Origin: Hymenopus coronatus
Lineage: Eukaryota > Arthropoda > Insecta > Mantodea > Hymenopodidae
Direction: 5' to 3'
Length of the DNA: 64,000 bases
Assembly: GCA_030762935.1 (NCBI GenBank)
Contig: CM060895.1
Coordinates: 31,672,501-31,736,500, forward strand
Position 1 is the stretch's first letter, and each line of letters opens with the position of its first letter. The position numbers and the translations under genes were made by a program. Under the pieces are notes generated by a model. The model saw only the letters and a program-made list of their open reading frames with translations, was not told the origin of the DNA and did not search any database. Positions 45,347 through 56,015 of this stretch are shown in pieces.

Positions 45347-45920
45347 GTAAAAGATCTATTAATTTATACCAGTTATCACGATTGCAGCTTGCATGGTTAT
45401 TTCAATAATTTTAATGTCTAAACTCATTGTTCTAATAAAAATCAGCCACGTGATGCATTTTTAAAACTCTTTACATAAAAATTCAGTTTTGCAGAAAATG
45501 AGTCAGCATACAAATCTGTCACATTTTTATACTAGCACTAATTAGTGTAGAGAAATTATTAGTACTCGTAATCTCCAAAACTCTTCATTTTCTAAAATGC
45601 AATTGTTTATTTCTCGAAATTGCAGCACTTACTTCGAAATAGAATGTGATCATTTTCTCTAATGTGCTTCTGAGAGCCAATATAAACATTTTTTGAAAAC
45701 AAAAATTAGTGAAAAGCTGCATCGTGTGGACCATTTTCAGTATGGAAAAGTGTGCGAGAAAATAGTTTTAAAGTTGGGAGAGCCTATTAATAAGCATGCG
45801 CCTACCCAAATTTATGTACAGTTTTCGTTAATTGGTAGATTTTCTTAGAATTTAGAATTCATACCATTTCTTTACAAAAAAAAATGCACAACTTTTGGAA
45901 TACATTTCACAGAGGTGTCG
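45347..45920. other. Unassigned AT-rich segment
   Basis: No recognised feature. Confidence 0.4.
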
Positions 45921-46195
45921 TAGAATTTACCAGTTACAGAATTTAATATTCCTCCGAACAAAAAAGGATATCACAGGTTGTTCCTAGATAATTTAATATA
46001 AAACGATTTTATTTTACGTACAAGCATCCTTAATGCATGGCATTTTAATCAAATTCGTAAGCGGCATCTTAAGAAAATAAAAAATTTCGAAATATATTTA
46101 TGTAAAGGATAGTACAGGGGGGAATATTTTGTTGAAACTCTTCCTTTCGCATCTTTGGAGAATACCGAACGCAAAACATTGGCGTGTTCACAGGT
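45921..46195 (-). mobile_element. HINE-like fragment, reverse strand, old
   Basis: Diverged matches to 'taccagttacaga', 'gcattttaatcaaattcg', 'atttatgtaaaggatagta' and 'cgcatctttggagaataccga'. Confidence 0.6.
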
Positions 46196-46474
46196 ATAAA
46201 TCTTTGGAGAATTAGTGGCATTACACATGGAAAGCGAATAAATGACCATATGTTTAAAATCCGTTCGTCAAACGATAACCTTAAAACTCCATACCCTTTC
46301 TTTGACTTCAAAGAATTACAAATTGTAGAAACATTCAAACCAATAGTAACGAACATCTTGGAGGTACCTATGGCACAAAAATGTCATTTAAAACAAATTC
46401 TGTGTTTTCGTTAACACGTGTGTGTCTAATCATTTATGATTTGTCAGTTATCAAATCTTTATACCTATATTTAC
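46196..46474. other. Unassigned segment upstream of the non-LTR fragment
   Basis: A 76-codon frame at 46184-46414 shows no recognisable domain. It could be decayed HINE-like DNA at its ends. Confidence 0.3.
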
Positions 46475-47190
46475 TATGAATGGATGGCTATGCTGTGGTA
46501 TACCCAGAGCATACATTGTCTTGCAGTCTTCCAAATTATCTCACTATTTTATCCTGTGAGCGTTTTGCCATATGCTTTGTCCTGGAATACATAATGAAAA
46601 CTGAACGCTGTTGTTACATAATCTTCGTTGACTCCATGAGTACAATTCTAGCTCTCAAACACATGTCGCCTAGTAACTCCTTAGTACATAAAATGTTACT
46701 GCTGTATAATAAACAGACTGCAATAAAGATGTTATACTATCATTGATACCATCTCACATAGGTATATCTGGCAATGAGAAAGCTGATGAAGCAACTAAAG
46801 AAGCAACATATCACTCTCCAAACATGACCAACCTCAAAGTTTCACATCACGGCTTCCATGATCTTCTCAAGGATGAAATATGTAAACAATGGAAGTTACA
46901 CTGGATTTCCACATCCAATATCAAACTAAATACTATAGCCTCCAACAATAATTTCTGTTACTCGATAAAACATATAATGCGTCATGACCAGGTTCTTCTC
47001 AGCAGGCTACGTATTGGACATACTGCAGTTACCCATTCAGACCTCCTTGTCAAAGAATCTCAGCTCACTTGTCACAGATCAGCACATAGTTTCAGTGTCC
47101 TTCCTACGATGTGCAACGGCTTTTTTTTTTTTTCATTTGTGTTTCAATGGAATATATATTCTACTAGAATTGAATTCCCAATAAAACCAT
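46475..47190 (+). pseudogene. Non-LTR retrotransposon 3' fragment (RNase H domain and C-terminus)
   Basis: The first frame (from 46480) contains AVVYPEHT, then LSCERFAICFVLEYI (RNase H Glu, residue 27) and IFVDSMSTILALKH (Asp, residue 51). A frameshift and stop at 46744 separate it from a second frame starting IPSHIGISGNEKADEATKEA (conserved His and final Asp). This leads to VLLSRLRIGHTAVTHSDLL, typical of the region before the C-terminal zinc knuckle of I/R1/LOA-type LINEs. The zinc knuckle itself is decayed into a T-run. The first RNase H Asp and all of the endonuclease and reverse transcriptase are absent, as expected for a 5'-truncated dead insertion. AATAAAACC near 47182 may be its poly(A) signal. 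Confidence 0.82.
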
Positions 47191-47198
47191 AAATAACA

Positions 47199-47346
47199 AT
47201 TTTTACTTTCTCTAGCCCCATATGTAAAATGTACATAGGGACAGAGAAGTATTGTATTCCACCCAAAAATTCGGTACCGAGATTTCACGGAAATACATGT
47301 TTTAGGACCCCCTGTATCCAAAAAAAGCATTTTCAGATAAAGGTCC

Positions 47347-47386
<40 letters not shown>

Positions 47387-48127
47387 CCGTGTGTCTGTGG
47401 ACACGATAACTCACAAACGAAAAGTAGCTAAAATACCAAACTTTGTATTTAAGTTTAATATCTTCCAGGGATGAGACACGAAGATTTTCAGAAAAATCCC
47501 CCCACCCCAAACTACCCTTTACATGGAACTTTTTTCAAGAATTTTGATTTTCTTAAAAATGGCTAACGATTTTGATTAAAATATCGTATATTAAAGATAT
47601 TTACCTAACAAATAAAATGTATATCGTGAATTTTCTGGGAATAGCTTCTGAAGACCTGTTTATTCTGGATGAAGTTTGCTTAATTTGGCATAACTAGTAA
47701 ACCGTAAGAGACAGACAAAAGCTCACCATACAAAAAATGTAAGTCTTGTTAAAATACACAAGTTATGTCATTTACATTTTTCTCGTGGAGCTTACCGTTT
47801 TCGAGGTATTCATTGTTATTAGTTTCAGTTGTGAAGTACTTATACTTTTCTCAGACGGGAGTGTCCGTTTTTCTTTTGTTCTGCTCCGGTCAAGAAAAGA
47901 AGCGATTTGTGATGACAATCGCATAACGACAGCTTTTAAAACATTTGAAAATGTGTTTAGCCTAGTGTATTCCCTTATTTTCTTCCTACTTATACGGCAC
48001 TAAATAATAAGAACATTGTGCTAATGAGTACCACGATTAGCAAGGTGCAGAAAGAAGAAGAATCTTATGTATGAAGTTTGTAGAACAGCTAGAGAAAGTC
48101 ATGTGAGTGTAACAGATAAGATTTTTT
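47199..48127 (+). mobile_element. HINE-like element, subfamily B, full length
   Basis: The 5' end is TTTTTACTTTCTCTAGCCCC and the 3' end is AGAACAGCTAGAGAAAGTCA, then a hairpin variant ATGTG-AGTGTAA-CAGAT. The B-type subterminal repeat CTTTCTCTAGC is present at both ends. (GT)n at 47348-47385. It inserted next to the tail of the non-LTR fragment. Confidence 0.94.
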
Positions 48128-48772
48128 TATAACTAACAGCATCAACTTTTTTTTTTCATTTCATTTTATTCACTGAAGTGTTTATGTTATAGGTAAGGAA
48201 GGATTTGATGCAGAAAAATTTCAAGTGTGTATTATTTTTAAGATACATGGTTGGAAAGGCGCGGTCTGGCGTTTCTGGATCAATTTCCATCTCTCAGTGT
48301 AGAAAAGTTGCCTTAGTTTGGACAGCGTACAATCAGCGGAGTTGTCCAACGTCGGTGACCACTTAAAGATACTCATTAGCAACCAAATAAGGGAATTGTG
48401 TAACGGGGGATTCAGCTTTGGCAGATTTAGATGTAATATGTCGATTGGTGAAGGGTTCCAACCGCCAGGAATCAAATTGCGACATTTTCCCAAAACCCAA
48501 GTCCATATGGTTGCTTTACCGGTAAATTCCAGCAAAGACTTCAGTATGGTATTCCTGCTGATGTCTCGGAGGCCTTGAATGATTCAACAGTATGCCTTAA
48601 TATACCAACGTTTGTAAAAGAAATAAAATTGTTTAATATATATAATCAGTTTATAATGTAAGCTTGCAAATTGATTGATATATTGTAATTTTTAAACATT
48701 ATTGTACTCGCGATATGACTAATGTTGAAGTGACAATAATACATTAAAGAAAAAAAAAAAAAAAAAGACTAT
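48128..48772 (+). other. Poly(A)-tailed retrocopy-like segment, parent unknown
   Basis: An open frame at 48303-48578 is followed by about 170 bp of AT-rich 3'-UTR-like sequence, an ACATTAAAG poly(A)-signal-like motif, and a pure A-run at 48749-48766. A frame, UTR, signal and A-tail in that order suggest reverse-transcribed mRNA. Alternatively the pyrimidine tract and TTATAG at 48150-48193 could be a 3' splice site of a real terminal exon. I do not recognise the protein (it includes FQPPGIKLRHFPKTQVHMVA). Confidence 0.4.
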
Positions 48773-48774
48773 TC

Positions 48775-49415
48775 AGTTTCCTTCCGAATGAAGAGGGCTT
48801 CGTAGGTTATTCCCAGAAAATTAAATATATACATTTTATTTGTTAATCAAATATTTTAAACATATTGTATTTTAATCAAAATTGTTAGAACTATCCTTTA
48901 GAAAAAAAACATGACGTATTCTTGGAAGGTTCTGATGTTGAATATGAAATTTGGTATTTAACTGAATTTTATGCTGTTCAGAATACACACACACACACAT
49001 ACATACATACATACATACATACATACATACATACATACATACATACATACATACATACATACATACATACATACATACATACATACATACATACATACAT
49101 ACATACATACATACATACATACATACATACATACATACATACATACATACATACATACATACATACATACATACATACATACATACATACATACATACAT
49201 ACATACATACATACATACATACATACATACATACATACATACATACATACATACATACATACATACATACATACATACATACATACACATGGACTTTTTA
49301 AACAACTATTATTGTTATTATTGTTATCATTAGCATTATTATTATTATTGTAAGGATAACAAATTTTAATTTTCGAGAAGAATACAATACTCCCTATGCT
49401 TACTATAGAGAAGAC
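48775..49415 (-). mobile_element. HINE-like element with hugely expanded microsatellite
   Basis: Body pieces 'ttattcccagaaaattaaatatatacattttatttgt' and 'ttttaatcaaaattgttagaac', then 'tggtatttaactgaattttatgctgttcagaatacacac' lead into a (CATA)n array. Beyond the array, 'catggacttttt' and a decayed 5' part (gaagaatacaatactccctatgc) follow. The 3' third is missing. Confidence 0.75.
48985..49287. repeat. (CATA)n tetranucleotide array
   Basis: Starts as (CA)n, then becomes a nearly perfect tetranucleotide repeat of about 72 units. It is open in several frames on both strands (YIHT and MYVC repeats), which are artefacts. Confidence 0.99.
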
Positions 49416-50829
49416 AAAAACATAAACACAGAGCAGACTGTACTCATGTTATCAGCACTTCCTGTTATTTGCCATGCATCAAGTTTATTCCACACATGTC
49501 TTATGTATTTGGTATCTCTCTACTGCAATGCTCTCTTGACCCAAATCTTCTCCGTGCTAAGTGCAGTTGTGTGTGGTGTGTAAATATTAATAAACTCTCA
49601 TTAAACTATATTCCCATACTCCGTCTATTTCCCTGAACCACCTATCAAATGCAGCTCATCCCTTTGGTTTTCAAAATGTTCTTTAGTGTAGATGTCCTCC
49701 TCGGATAATTTTCTATTCTCAGCTGCTGACCTAATTTAGTGTTTGGTCTCCAGGAACACTTCTTATTCAATTTTAACTCTTTTTTTTTTATTCTTGAACT
49801 TTACCAAGAAGACTCTAAAAATGTCGCATCTAAAGAAATATAATTTTTATGTAGTAATGCATTTAAATGTTTGAAGAGAAATTGGTATAAATGGTATAGA
49901 TATTAAAATTACTGAAGTACCTGCGAACCTACAATTACAGTTTTGAAAGTCATCTCTCTAACCTTAAAAATATTTATTATCTTTATTAGGTATTTTAGTT
50001 CTTGTTGTTGTTCTACTTTTGCTAACTAATTCCAACGTTTTCAACATGGAGCATTAAGAAAATGTTTAGGAAATGTTTGGGAAAGTAAAAATGACGATCT
50101 AATTTGTTAATTAAATAACCTAAAATTCAAGAAGTATATACTTTAATTTGTTTAATTTGCAAATCATAAAGTTTATAAAACAGATGGTTATGTTTAGGAT
50201 TTTATATTAAAGTTGGGTTACAACATTTTGAAAACTATAGTGTAAGAAAATTTTCCTATAGATTTTTAAGAATACTTTTTTTCATCATAAATTACTTAAG
50301 AATTGAAGGTTATAAGTTTTTTTATGGAATATATCACAATTGTCTAGTGAAAAGCAATTTAACTAGTTATTTATAAATGCAAATTTTCACATTTCAGAGG
50401 GGGGGGGTAGAAAAAGAGTGAGAGTGAGAGAGCAGGATAGCATGCATAATATTATATACCTAAATTTAAAAAATGAAAATTGCGTTCCTTAGAAATCGCT
50501 TCGTTTGGAGCGCAACACAAAATCTTTAAAATGATAGAATGAGTATGTTTTTATCGTCATAACGAGGAAGTATAAAGCCAGTGCTACACGAGTCAAAAAA
50601 AAAAATCTAGGCGGCAATAGATAGTGCTCTTATTCTCTCGCTCAGCGGCCGTCATCTTTCTTCCCTTGAAGGGTTCTCGTTCGGTTAATGGCGAATGTTA
50701 TATCACACAAAGACTTTGAAAAAGCGCCGAAGCGTTTATATCAAACCTGAAGCATCCTTCATAGCGACACTGCGTCATAAAGGACTCGACCTGGCCTTCA
50801 TTTTTGTACTCGTTCAGTTTATATCACGC
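49416..50829. other. Repeat-poor AT-rich region
   Basis: About 1.4 kb in which I recognise no family member or gene. A G-run at 50399-50408 precedes a GAGAGTGAGAG tract. A slightly GC-richer patch lies at 50630-50800. Confidence 0.4.
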
Positions 50830-50835
50830 TAATAA

Positions 50836-50918
<83 letters not shown>

Positions 50919-50936
50919 ATAATAATAATAATAATT
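50830..50936. repeat. (ACT)n/(AAT)n trinucleotide array
   Basis: About 30 ACT units followed by six to seven AAT units, perfect in most of the tract. Confidence 0.98.
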
Positions 50937-50944
50937 TTAAAAGA

Positions 50945-51130
50945 AGCTGATATCAATTATCAACTGTAATAGCACATATGCTGTCTCACATTCAAGAGAA
51001 CTCGAGTTCAAATCTCGGTTAGGGTGAGCTACAAAATGAGTTCCTCCCCCCGCCCCCCCCCCGTGGTTTTTATTTATCCTGAGAATGCGAATCTCGGGTA
51101 ACCCTGAGCTTACTATATCATCTTCGAGGC
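50945..51130 (+). repeat. SINE family S4
   Basis: B box GAGTTCAAATC, 'agggtgagctac', a C-run at 51045-51062, and tail 'tatcctgagaatgcgaatctcgggtaac'. The A-box region (catatgctgtctcacattcaa) is decayed. Confidence 0.72.
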
Positions 51131-51494
51131 TAAATGACGTTATCATTCACTTCTCCCGTGTGAATTTTGCAATTAGTCATATAATTTTTACTATAAAGTA
51201 AATTCATGCCGATATTAATTTATAATTTCAAAAAGCCCCGGTTATTCCTAATAACGGATTGTTGTGGAGCATATATACATTCCTTGATCTCTGCTAGACA
51301 GGTTTTTAAGTTTTGAAAACTCTGCATAGTATAATCCATCGAAATGGACGAATAGATCTTTAGAAAAATCTGGTCTATTTCATACTCACGATATCTCATA
51401 ATTAAAGTAGATCATTCCTATTAATTGTGGTGTAAACGAATATGATGTTTAAAGTGTTATAATAATAGAGAGCTTTATTATACTTTCTGCTTCC
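51131..51494. other. Unassigned spacer
   Basis: No recognised feature. Confidence 0.4.
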
Positions 51495-51838
51495 CTTATT
51501 TATCAAAAATGACTCTTAACATTTCCGATTAAAATGCCATACTCGATAAGTTGGATAGATAATATCAGACTGAAAAATTCAATGTCATAGCCGGGATTTG
51601 AACCATTGATCGCCCGGTCTCTAGCCGGTTGCTCTAACCACTGAGCTAACGTGACAACATTCAGGCACGACATTAAATTCCTAAACTGACCCGCTTGTCT
51701 TCCGGTGACACTAACATATCATATGTTTAAGATATTTTCATGACAATGTATATTTTTGAGCATTATGGAAATAGCCTCTAAAACCCTCTTCATTCTGAAT
51801 TACTTTGGCATAACTGGTGAAACATAATTATATACTCC
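51495..51838 (+). mobile_element. HINE-like internal fragment interrupted by SINE S3
   Basis: 'atttatcaaaaatgactcttaac' and 'gattaaaatgccata' before the SINE; 'tatgtttaagatattttcatgac' and 'ggaaatagcctctaaaaccctc' after it. Neither terminus is present. Confidence 0.72.
51546..51712 (-). repeat. SINE family S3, reverse strand
   Basis: Minus-strand GTTAGCTCAGTGGTTAGAGC and GGTTCAAATCC form the best-preserved tRNA-like core of S3 in the window. The upstream arm includes 'gaatttaatgtcgtgcc'. Confidence 0.87.
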
Positions 51839-52270
51839 TCAGGAAAGAAGGAAATATAATAGAACTATTACTTAAAGCCGGGAGAAAAACATAAAATTAA
51901 AGGGGAAGAGGCAGTAAATAGAATAACGGAAATACATAAGAAACGTAAGGATAGAATAAGAAGGCCTGTGAACATAGCATAAAGCGATAAAAATAAGTAA
52001 TTAACGAATAAACGTAATATTATAATAAATCTATGGAGAACGTAGCAGATGTGCAGAATTAGAGAAAAGAACAAGAAAGTGAGCAGTCTCAACTACTAAA
52101 TTGAGGGAATTTCCTAAAGAATTATGGTCTGAGACACCTTAGTAGGTAACTCGAATAAAAGAAATTGCAGGGCTCCGTGACACTTGGAGTACAATAGAAA
52201 ATAAACAGAAGCAAACGTATTGTGATCTTTAGACGGATTTGAGACGTTACAAGCGTGAGAGCTTAATGTC
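51839..52270. other. Unassigned A-rich segment
   Basis: A-rich on the plus strand. The 74-codon hydrophobic minus-strand frame follows from that composition. Confidence 0.45.
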
Positions 52271-53073
52271 TTTTTACTTTCTCTATATTTACTATGTACA
52301 TAGTCTATGTTTTGGGTCCCCCTGAATAAAAAAAAAAAGCATTTTCAGAAAAAGGTCCGTGTGTGTCTGGTCAGTATAGCTCAAGAACGAAAACACCGTT
52401 GAATACCAAACTTGGTATTTAAGTTTGCTATCTTCCAAGGATGCGACACAAAGATTTCCAAGAAAATCCTCCAGCCCCAACTACCCTTTACATGGAACTT
52501 TTTTTCGAAAATTTTGATTTTCTCAAAAATGGCTATAACGATTTTGATTAAAATATCGTATATTACAGATATTTATCTGAAAAATAAAACGTATACCTTG
52601 CATTTTCTGGGAATATCCTCTGAAGACTACTTTATTCTGGATCAATTTTACGGAGTTTTCCATAACTGCTAAACCGTAAGAGATAGACAAAAACTTAGCA
52701 CACAAAAAACGTAGAGGGCTTTAAAACACACAATTCATGTAATATATATATTTTTTCGTGGAGTTGATCGTTTTTTTAGATATTCCTTGTTTTTTGCTTC
52801 AGGGTTAAAAACATACATTTCTCATACAGGAATTTGTCAACTCCTGTCCATACAAACAAAGGAACTTCAGTCACATAGCAACCAGCTTTTTGCTATCACT
52901 TTAACCTATGGTACTCCCTTATTTGGCTTCTACTTACAAGGAAGCGAGTAATAGGACTATGTCTGCTAATGTTTTCTCGATTAACATGAAGTAAATAGAA
53001 GCATAAGCTTTTTAACAATAATTTGTTACAGAGATGTAGAAAAAGGCATGTGAATGTAACACATCAGATTTTT
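52271..53073 (+). mobile_element. HINE-like element, first unit of a tandem dimer
   Basis: CTTTTTACTTTCTCTATATT, ACTATGTACATAGT, then a deletion of about 60 bp of the 5' region (agtctatgttttgggtcccc). The 3' end is GTAGAAAAAGGCATGTGAAT with CATCAGATTTTT, running straight into the next ACTTTCTCTA. Confidence 0.93.
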
Positions 53074-53210
53074 ACTTTCTCTATAGGCACTATGTACATA
53101 GTGTATAGAGAATGTATTGCAATCCACCAAAAAATTCGATACCGAGATTTCACCGGAAATATATGTTTTAAATACCCCCTTTATCTAAAAAAAACATTTT
53201 CGGAAATAGG

Positions 53211-53241
<31 letters not shown>

Positions 53242-53957
53242 CCGTGTATCTGTGAACACGATAACTCAAAAACGAAAAGTAGATAAAATACCAAACTTGG
53301 TATTTAAGTTTAGTATCCTCCAGGGATGCGACACGAAGATTTTGAGAAAAATTCCCCCACCCCCAACTACCCCTTATAAGGAACTTTTTTCGAAAATTTT
53401 GATTTTCTCAAAAATGGCTGTAACGATTTTGATTAAAATTTCGTATATTAAAGATATTTATCTGACAAATAAACTGTATATCTTGAATTTTCTGGGAATA
53501 GCCTCTGAAGAGTAGTTTATTTTGGATGAATTTTACTAAATTTTGAATAACTGCTAATCCGTAAGAGATGGACAAAAGCTTACAACACAAAAACTGTAGA
53601 GCACGTTAAAACACACAATTTATGCTATATACATTTTTTTCGTGGAGTACGTCGTTTTTGTGACATTCCGTATTTTTGGTTTCTGCTATGAAAACCCTGT
53701 CCTTTTCTCGTACAGGAATTTGTCAACTCCTGTCCATACAAACAAAGGAACTTCAGTGACATAGCAACCAGCTTTTGATTGTCACTTTAACCTATGGTAC
53801 TCCCTTATTTCACCTCTACTTACAAGGAAGCAAGTAATATGACTATTTCTGCTAATGTTTTACTGATTAGCATGAAGTTAATAGAAGTATATGCTTTTTA
53901 AGAATAATTTGTTGCAGGGATATAGAGAAAGTCATGTGAATGGTACACATCAGATTT
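53069..53957 (+). mobile_element. HINE-like element, second unit of a tandem dimer
   Basis: The 5' end shares the T-run with the preceding copy, so the junction is CAGATTTTTACTTTCTCTA. (GT)n is at 53214-53240. The 3' end is ATAGAGAAAGTCATGTGAAT with CACATCAGATTTG. Confidence 0.94.
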
Positions 53958-54295
53958 GTTTAGATGTTGCCACATATATTGTAACTCTTTGGGAGTGAAG
54001 AAAATATCCAGGAATTATTGTTCTAGCCAGTCAAATTAGTGAAAATTACGAAGTCCGTGCAATGTCGACTGGAATCCTAGAAAACAAGCGGAGCTTATAA
54101 ATTCTGTCTAGGCCTGGAACTGCTGGGAGGAACGAAATAACTAGGCGGAAGAATTGTTGGTGAAATACTCGCGGAGGGAGAAACACGTACTAAACTCTTA
54201 AACTGTGGTGATGAAGGAAATATATACTTACAACGTTTTGAAAAGGGAAAGTACTACGCGTGTTTAGTTCAGCGTGTAAAGGTAAATTAAGTGAA
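53958..54295. other. Unassigned spacer
   Basis: About 340 bp with no recognised feature. Confidence 0.4.
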
Positions 54296-55016
54296 AAATC
54301 TTAAGTGTTCCTTTCACACGACTTTCTCTACATCTCTGTAACAAACTATTGTAAGAAAGCGTATGCTTCTATTTACTTCAAGCTAATCGAGAAAAATTAC
54401 CAGCAATAGTCTTATATCTTGCTTCCTTGTAAATAGAAGCGAAATAAGGGAGTACCATAGGTTAAGGTGATAGTCAAAAACTGTTTGCTATGTGATTGAA
54501 GTTCCTTTGTTTGTGTGGACAGGAGTTAACAGATTCCTGTATGAGAAAAGTAGAAGTTTTTTAAAGCTGAAACCAATAATAAGGAATTTCTCATAAATGA
54601 TCAAATCCACAAAAAAAATTATATAACATAAATTGTGTGTTTAAATGCACACAGGTTTTTTCCATCTCTTACAGTGTAGCAGTTATGCAAAATTTCGCAA
54701 AATTCATCGCGAGTAAAGTAGTCTTCAGAGGATATTCCTAGAAAATTCAAGATATACATATTATTTGTCAGGTAAATATCTTTAATATATATTATTTTAT
54801 CAAAATCGTTAGATACATTTTTGAGAAAATCAAAAATTTCGAAAACAATTCCATGTAAAGGGTAGTTGCGAGTGGGGGGATTTTCTTGAAAATGTTCGTG
54901 TCACATCTTTGCAAGATACCATACCTAAATACCAAGTTTGGTATTTAATGGTCTTTTTGTTTTTGAGCTATACTGTCCACAGACGCACACACACATTCAC
55001 ACTCAGAGACCCACAC

Positions 55017-55065
<49 letters not shown>

Positions 55066-55067
55066 GA
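54296..55067 (-). mobile_element. HINE-like element, 5' end lost in its CA tract
   Basis: AAAAATCTTAAGTGTTCCTT opens the 3' terminus. The body is complete to the AATACCAA-GT-TTGGTATT stem-loop and an extended CA tract (55018-55062), where the mariner-derived element begins. Confidence 0.88.
55018..55062. repeat. CA microsatellite inside HINE-like copy
   Basis: A perfect run of about 45 bp, followed immediately by the left end of the mariner-derived element. Confidence 0.96.
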
Positions 55068-55742
55068 CGAGGGCCATGCAGAAAGTAACGAACGGTTTGG
55101 CAAAACTAAATGATAGATAAAGATATCAACACAAAACTTTGTAAATATAGTTAAAATATCTTGCTCTATTTCTCAACGTAATATCCATTCTGTGAAGCAT
55201 TTGTTGTCAGTGGTACCACTTTTTCAATGCTGATGTTATACTTTTATACTGCCAAAGAAGTTTTGTTTATATGTTTTTTTTGAATACACAAAATGTTCTG
55301 AAAATCTAATTTTATATGCAAATGTATGATGATAATACAACGAATGACCAGCGAGAAAATGGCGAATAGTTTGCGAGTACTCAAGGAAGAACCAATGTGC
55401 ATGACAAAGACTGGAGTGGAAATTCATTCATCGTTATGGAGGAGATGCTAGCAAATGTTGATGAAAGAATTCACTGTGAACACCCCAGATGACGTTTTGG
55501 TAGCAAAAGATTCCCAACCGATGAAGACCTCAAAAAGACAGTGACATCTTGGTTCATATCGTTAGTGTTGGAAGAGTATAACATCTGCATTGAAAAACCG
55601 GTACCACGTGACAATAAATATCTTGATAATAATGAAAATTACCTTGAAAAATAAAGCAAAGGTATTGCAACATTGTAAATAAAGCCTTGTGTTGCTATCT
55701 TCAGTTATTATTCGGTTATGCCAAAACGTACGATGCTTTCTG
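55068..55742. mobile_element. Palindromic mariner-derived element (copy 2)
   Basis: The left end CGAGGGCCATGCAGAAAGTA is matched in reverse at the right by 'gccaaaacgtacgatgctttctg'. Inner matches (ATCAACACAAAACTTT against AAAGCCTTGTGTTGCTAT) continue the inverted repeat. It has the same internal order as copy 1 at 4434-5079: an inverted transposase 3' end, then N-terminal part, then C-terminal part. It lies in the CA tract of a HINE-like copy whose 5' end is not found on the far side. Confidence 0.8.
55322..55652 (+). pseudogene. Internally deleted mariner transposase (copy 2)
   Basis: 'MYDDNTTNDQ' (decayed helix-turn-helix), a stop, then VMEEMLANVDERIH. After a frameshift, RFPTDEDLKKTVTSWFISLV and EEYNICIEKPVPRDNKYLDN follow, ending NYLEK and TAA at 55650-55652, a typical mariner C-terminus (consensus Y-V-E-K-stop). 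The N-to-C junction with loss of the catalytic core is the same as in copy 1. This copy keeps the terminal residues that copy 1 has lost. Confidence 0.78.
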
Positions 55743-55759
55743 TTATATACTGTTTGTTT

Positions 55760-56015
55760 ATATAGTTTACAATTTTCAAGATATTCCTTGTATTTAGTTT
55801 ATCTAATGGGAAGTAACTATCTGTTTTTTTGTTTTTTTTTGTTTTGCCCTTAACCATGCAAAAAATCGAATTTTAATGGAAATATTACATAGCGACCAAT
55901 TCTTAAACGATTCGTCTATACTTGAGTCCAGTCTATTCCCTTACAGTAAGTAATAAAATCAACTCTGTCAATGTCTATCTTTATTAGCATGTAATAGGTA
56001 GAATAGTATGTATAA
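55760..56015 (+). mobile_element. HINE-like 3' part, decayed
   Basis: 'tttacaattttcaagatattccttgt', 'catagcgaccaattcttaaa' and 'taatgtctatctttattagcatg' follow the family order. The terminus is missing. Confidence 0.65.

Noticed and set aside
48872..49353. Long open frames of YIHT and MYVC repeats on both strands
   Set aside because: They are translations of the (CATA)n microsatellite, which lacks stops in most frames, and have no coding meaning.
50937..51146. 69-codon minus-strand frame near a SINE
   Set aside because: It lies within SINE S4 and its poly-C tract.
51868..52092. Highly hydrophobic 74-codon minus-strand frame resembling a membrane protein
   Set aside because: The plus strand is A-rich here, so the complement is T-rich and yields Leu/Phe/Ile-rich translations automatically. 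There is no other support.
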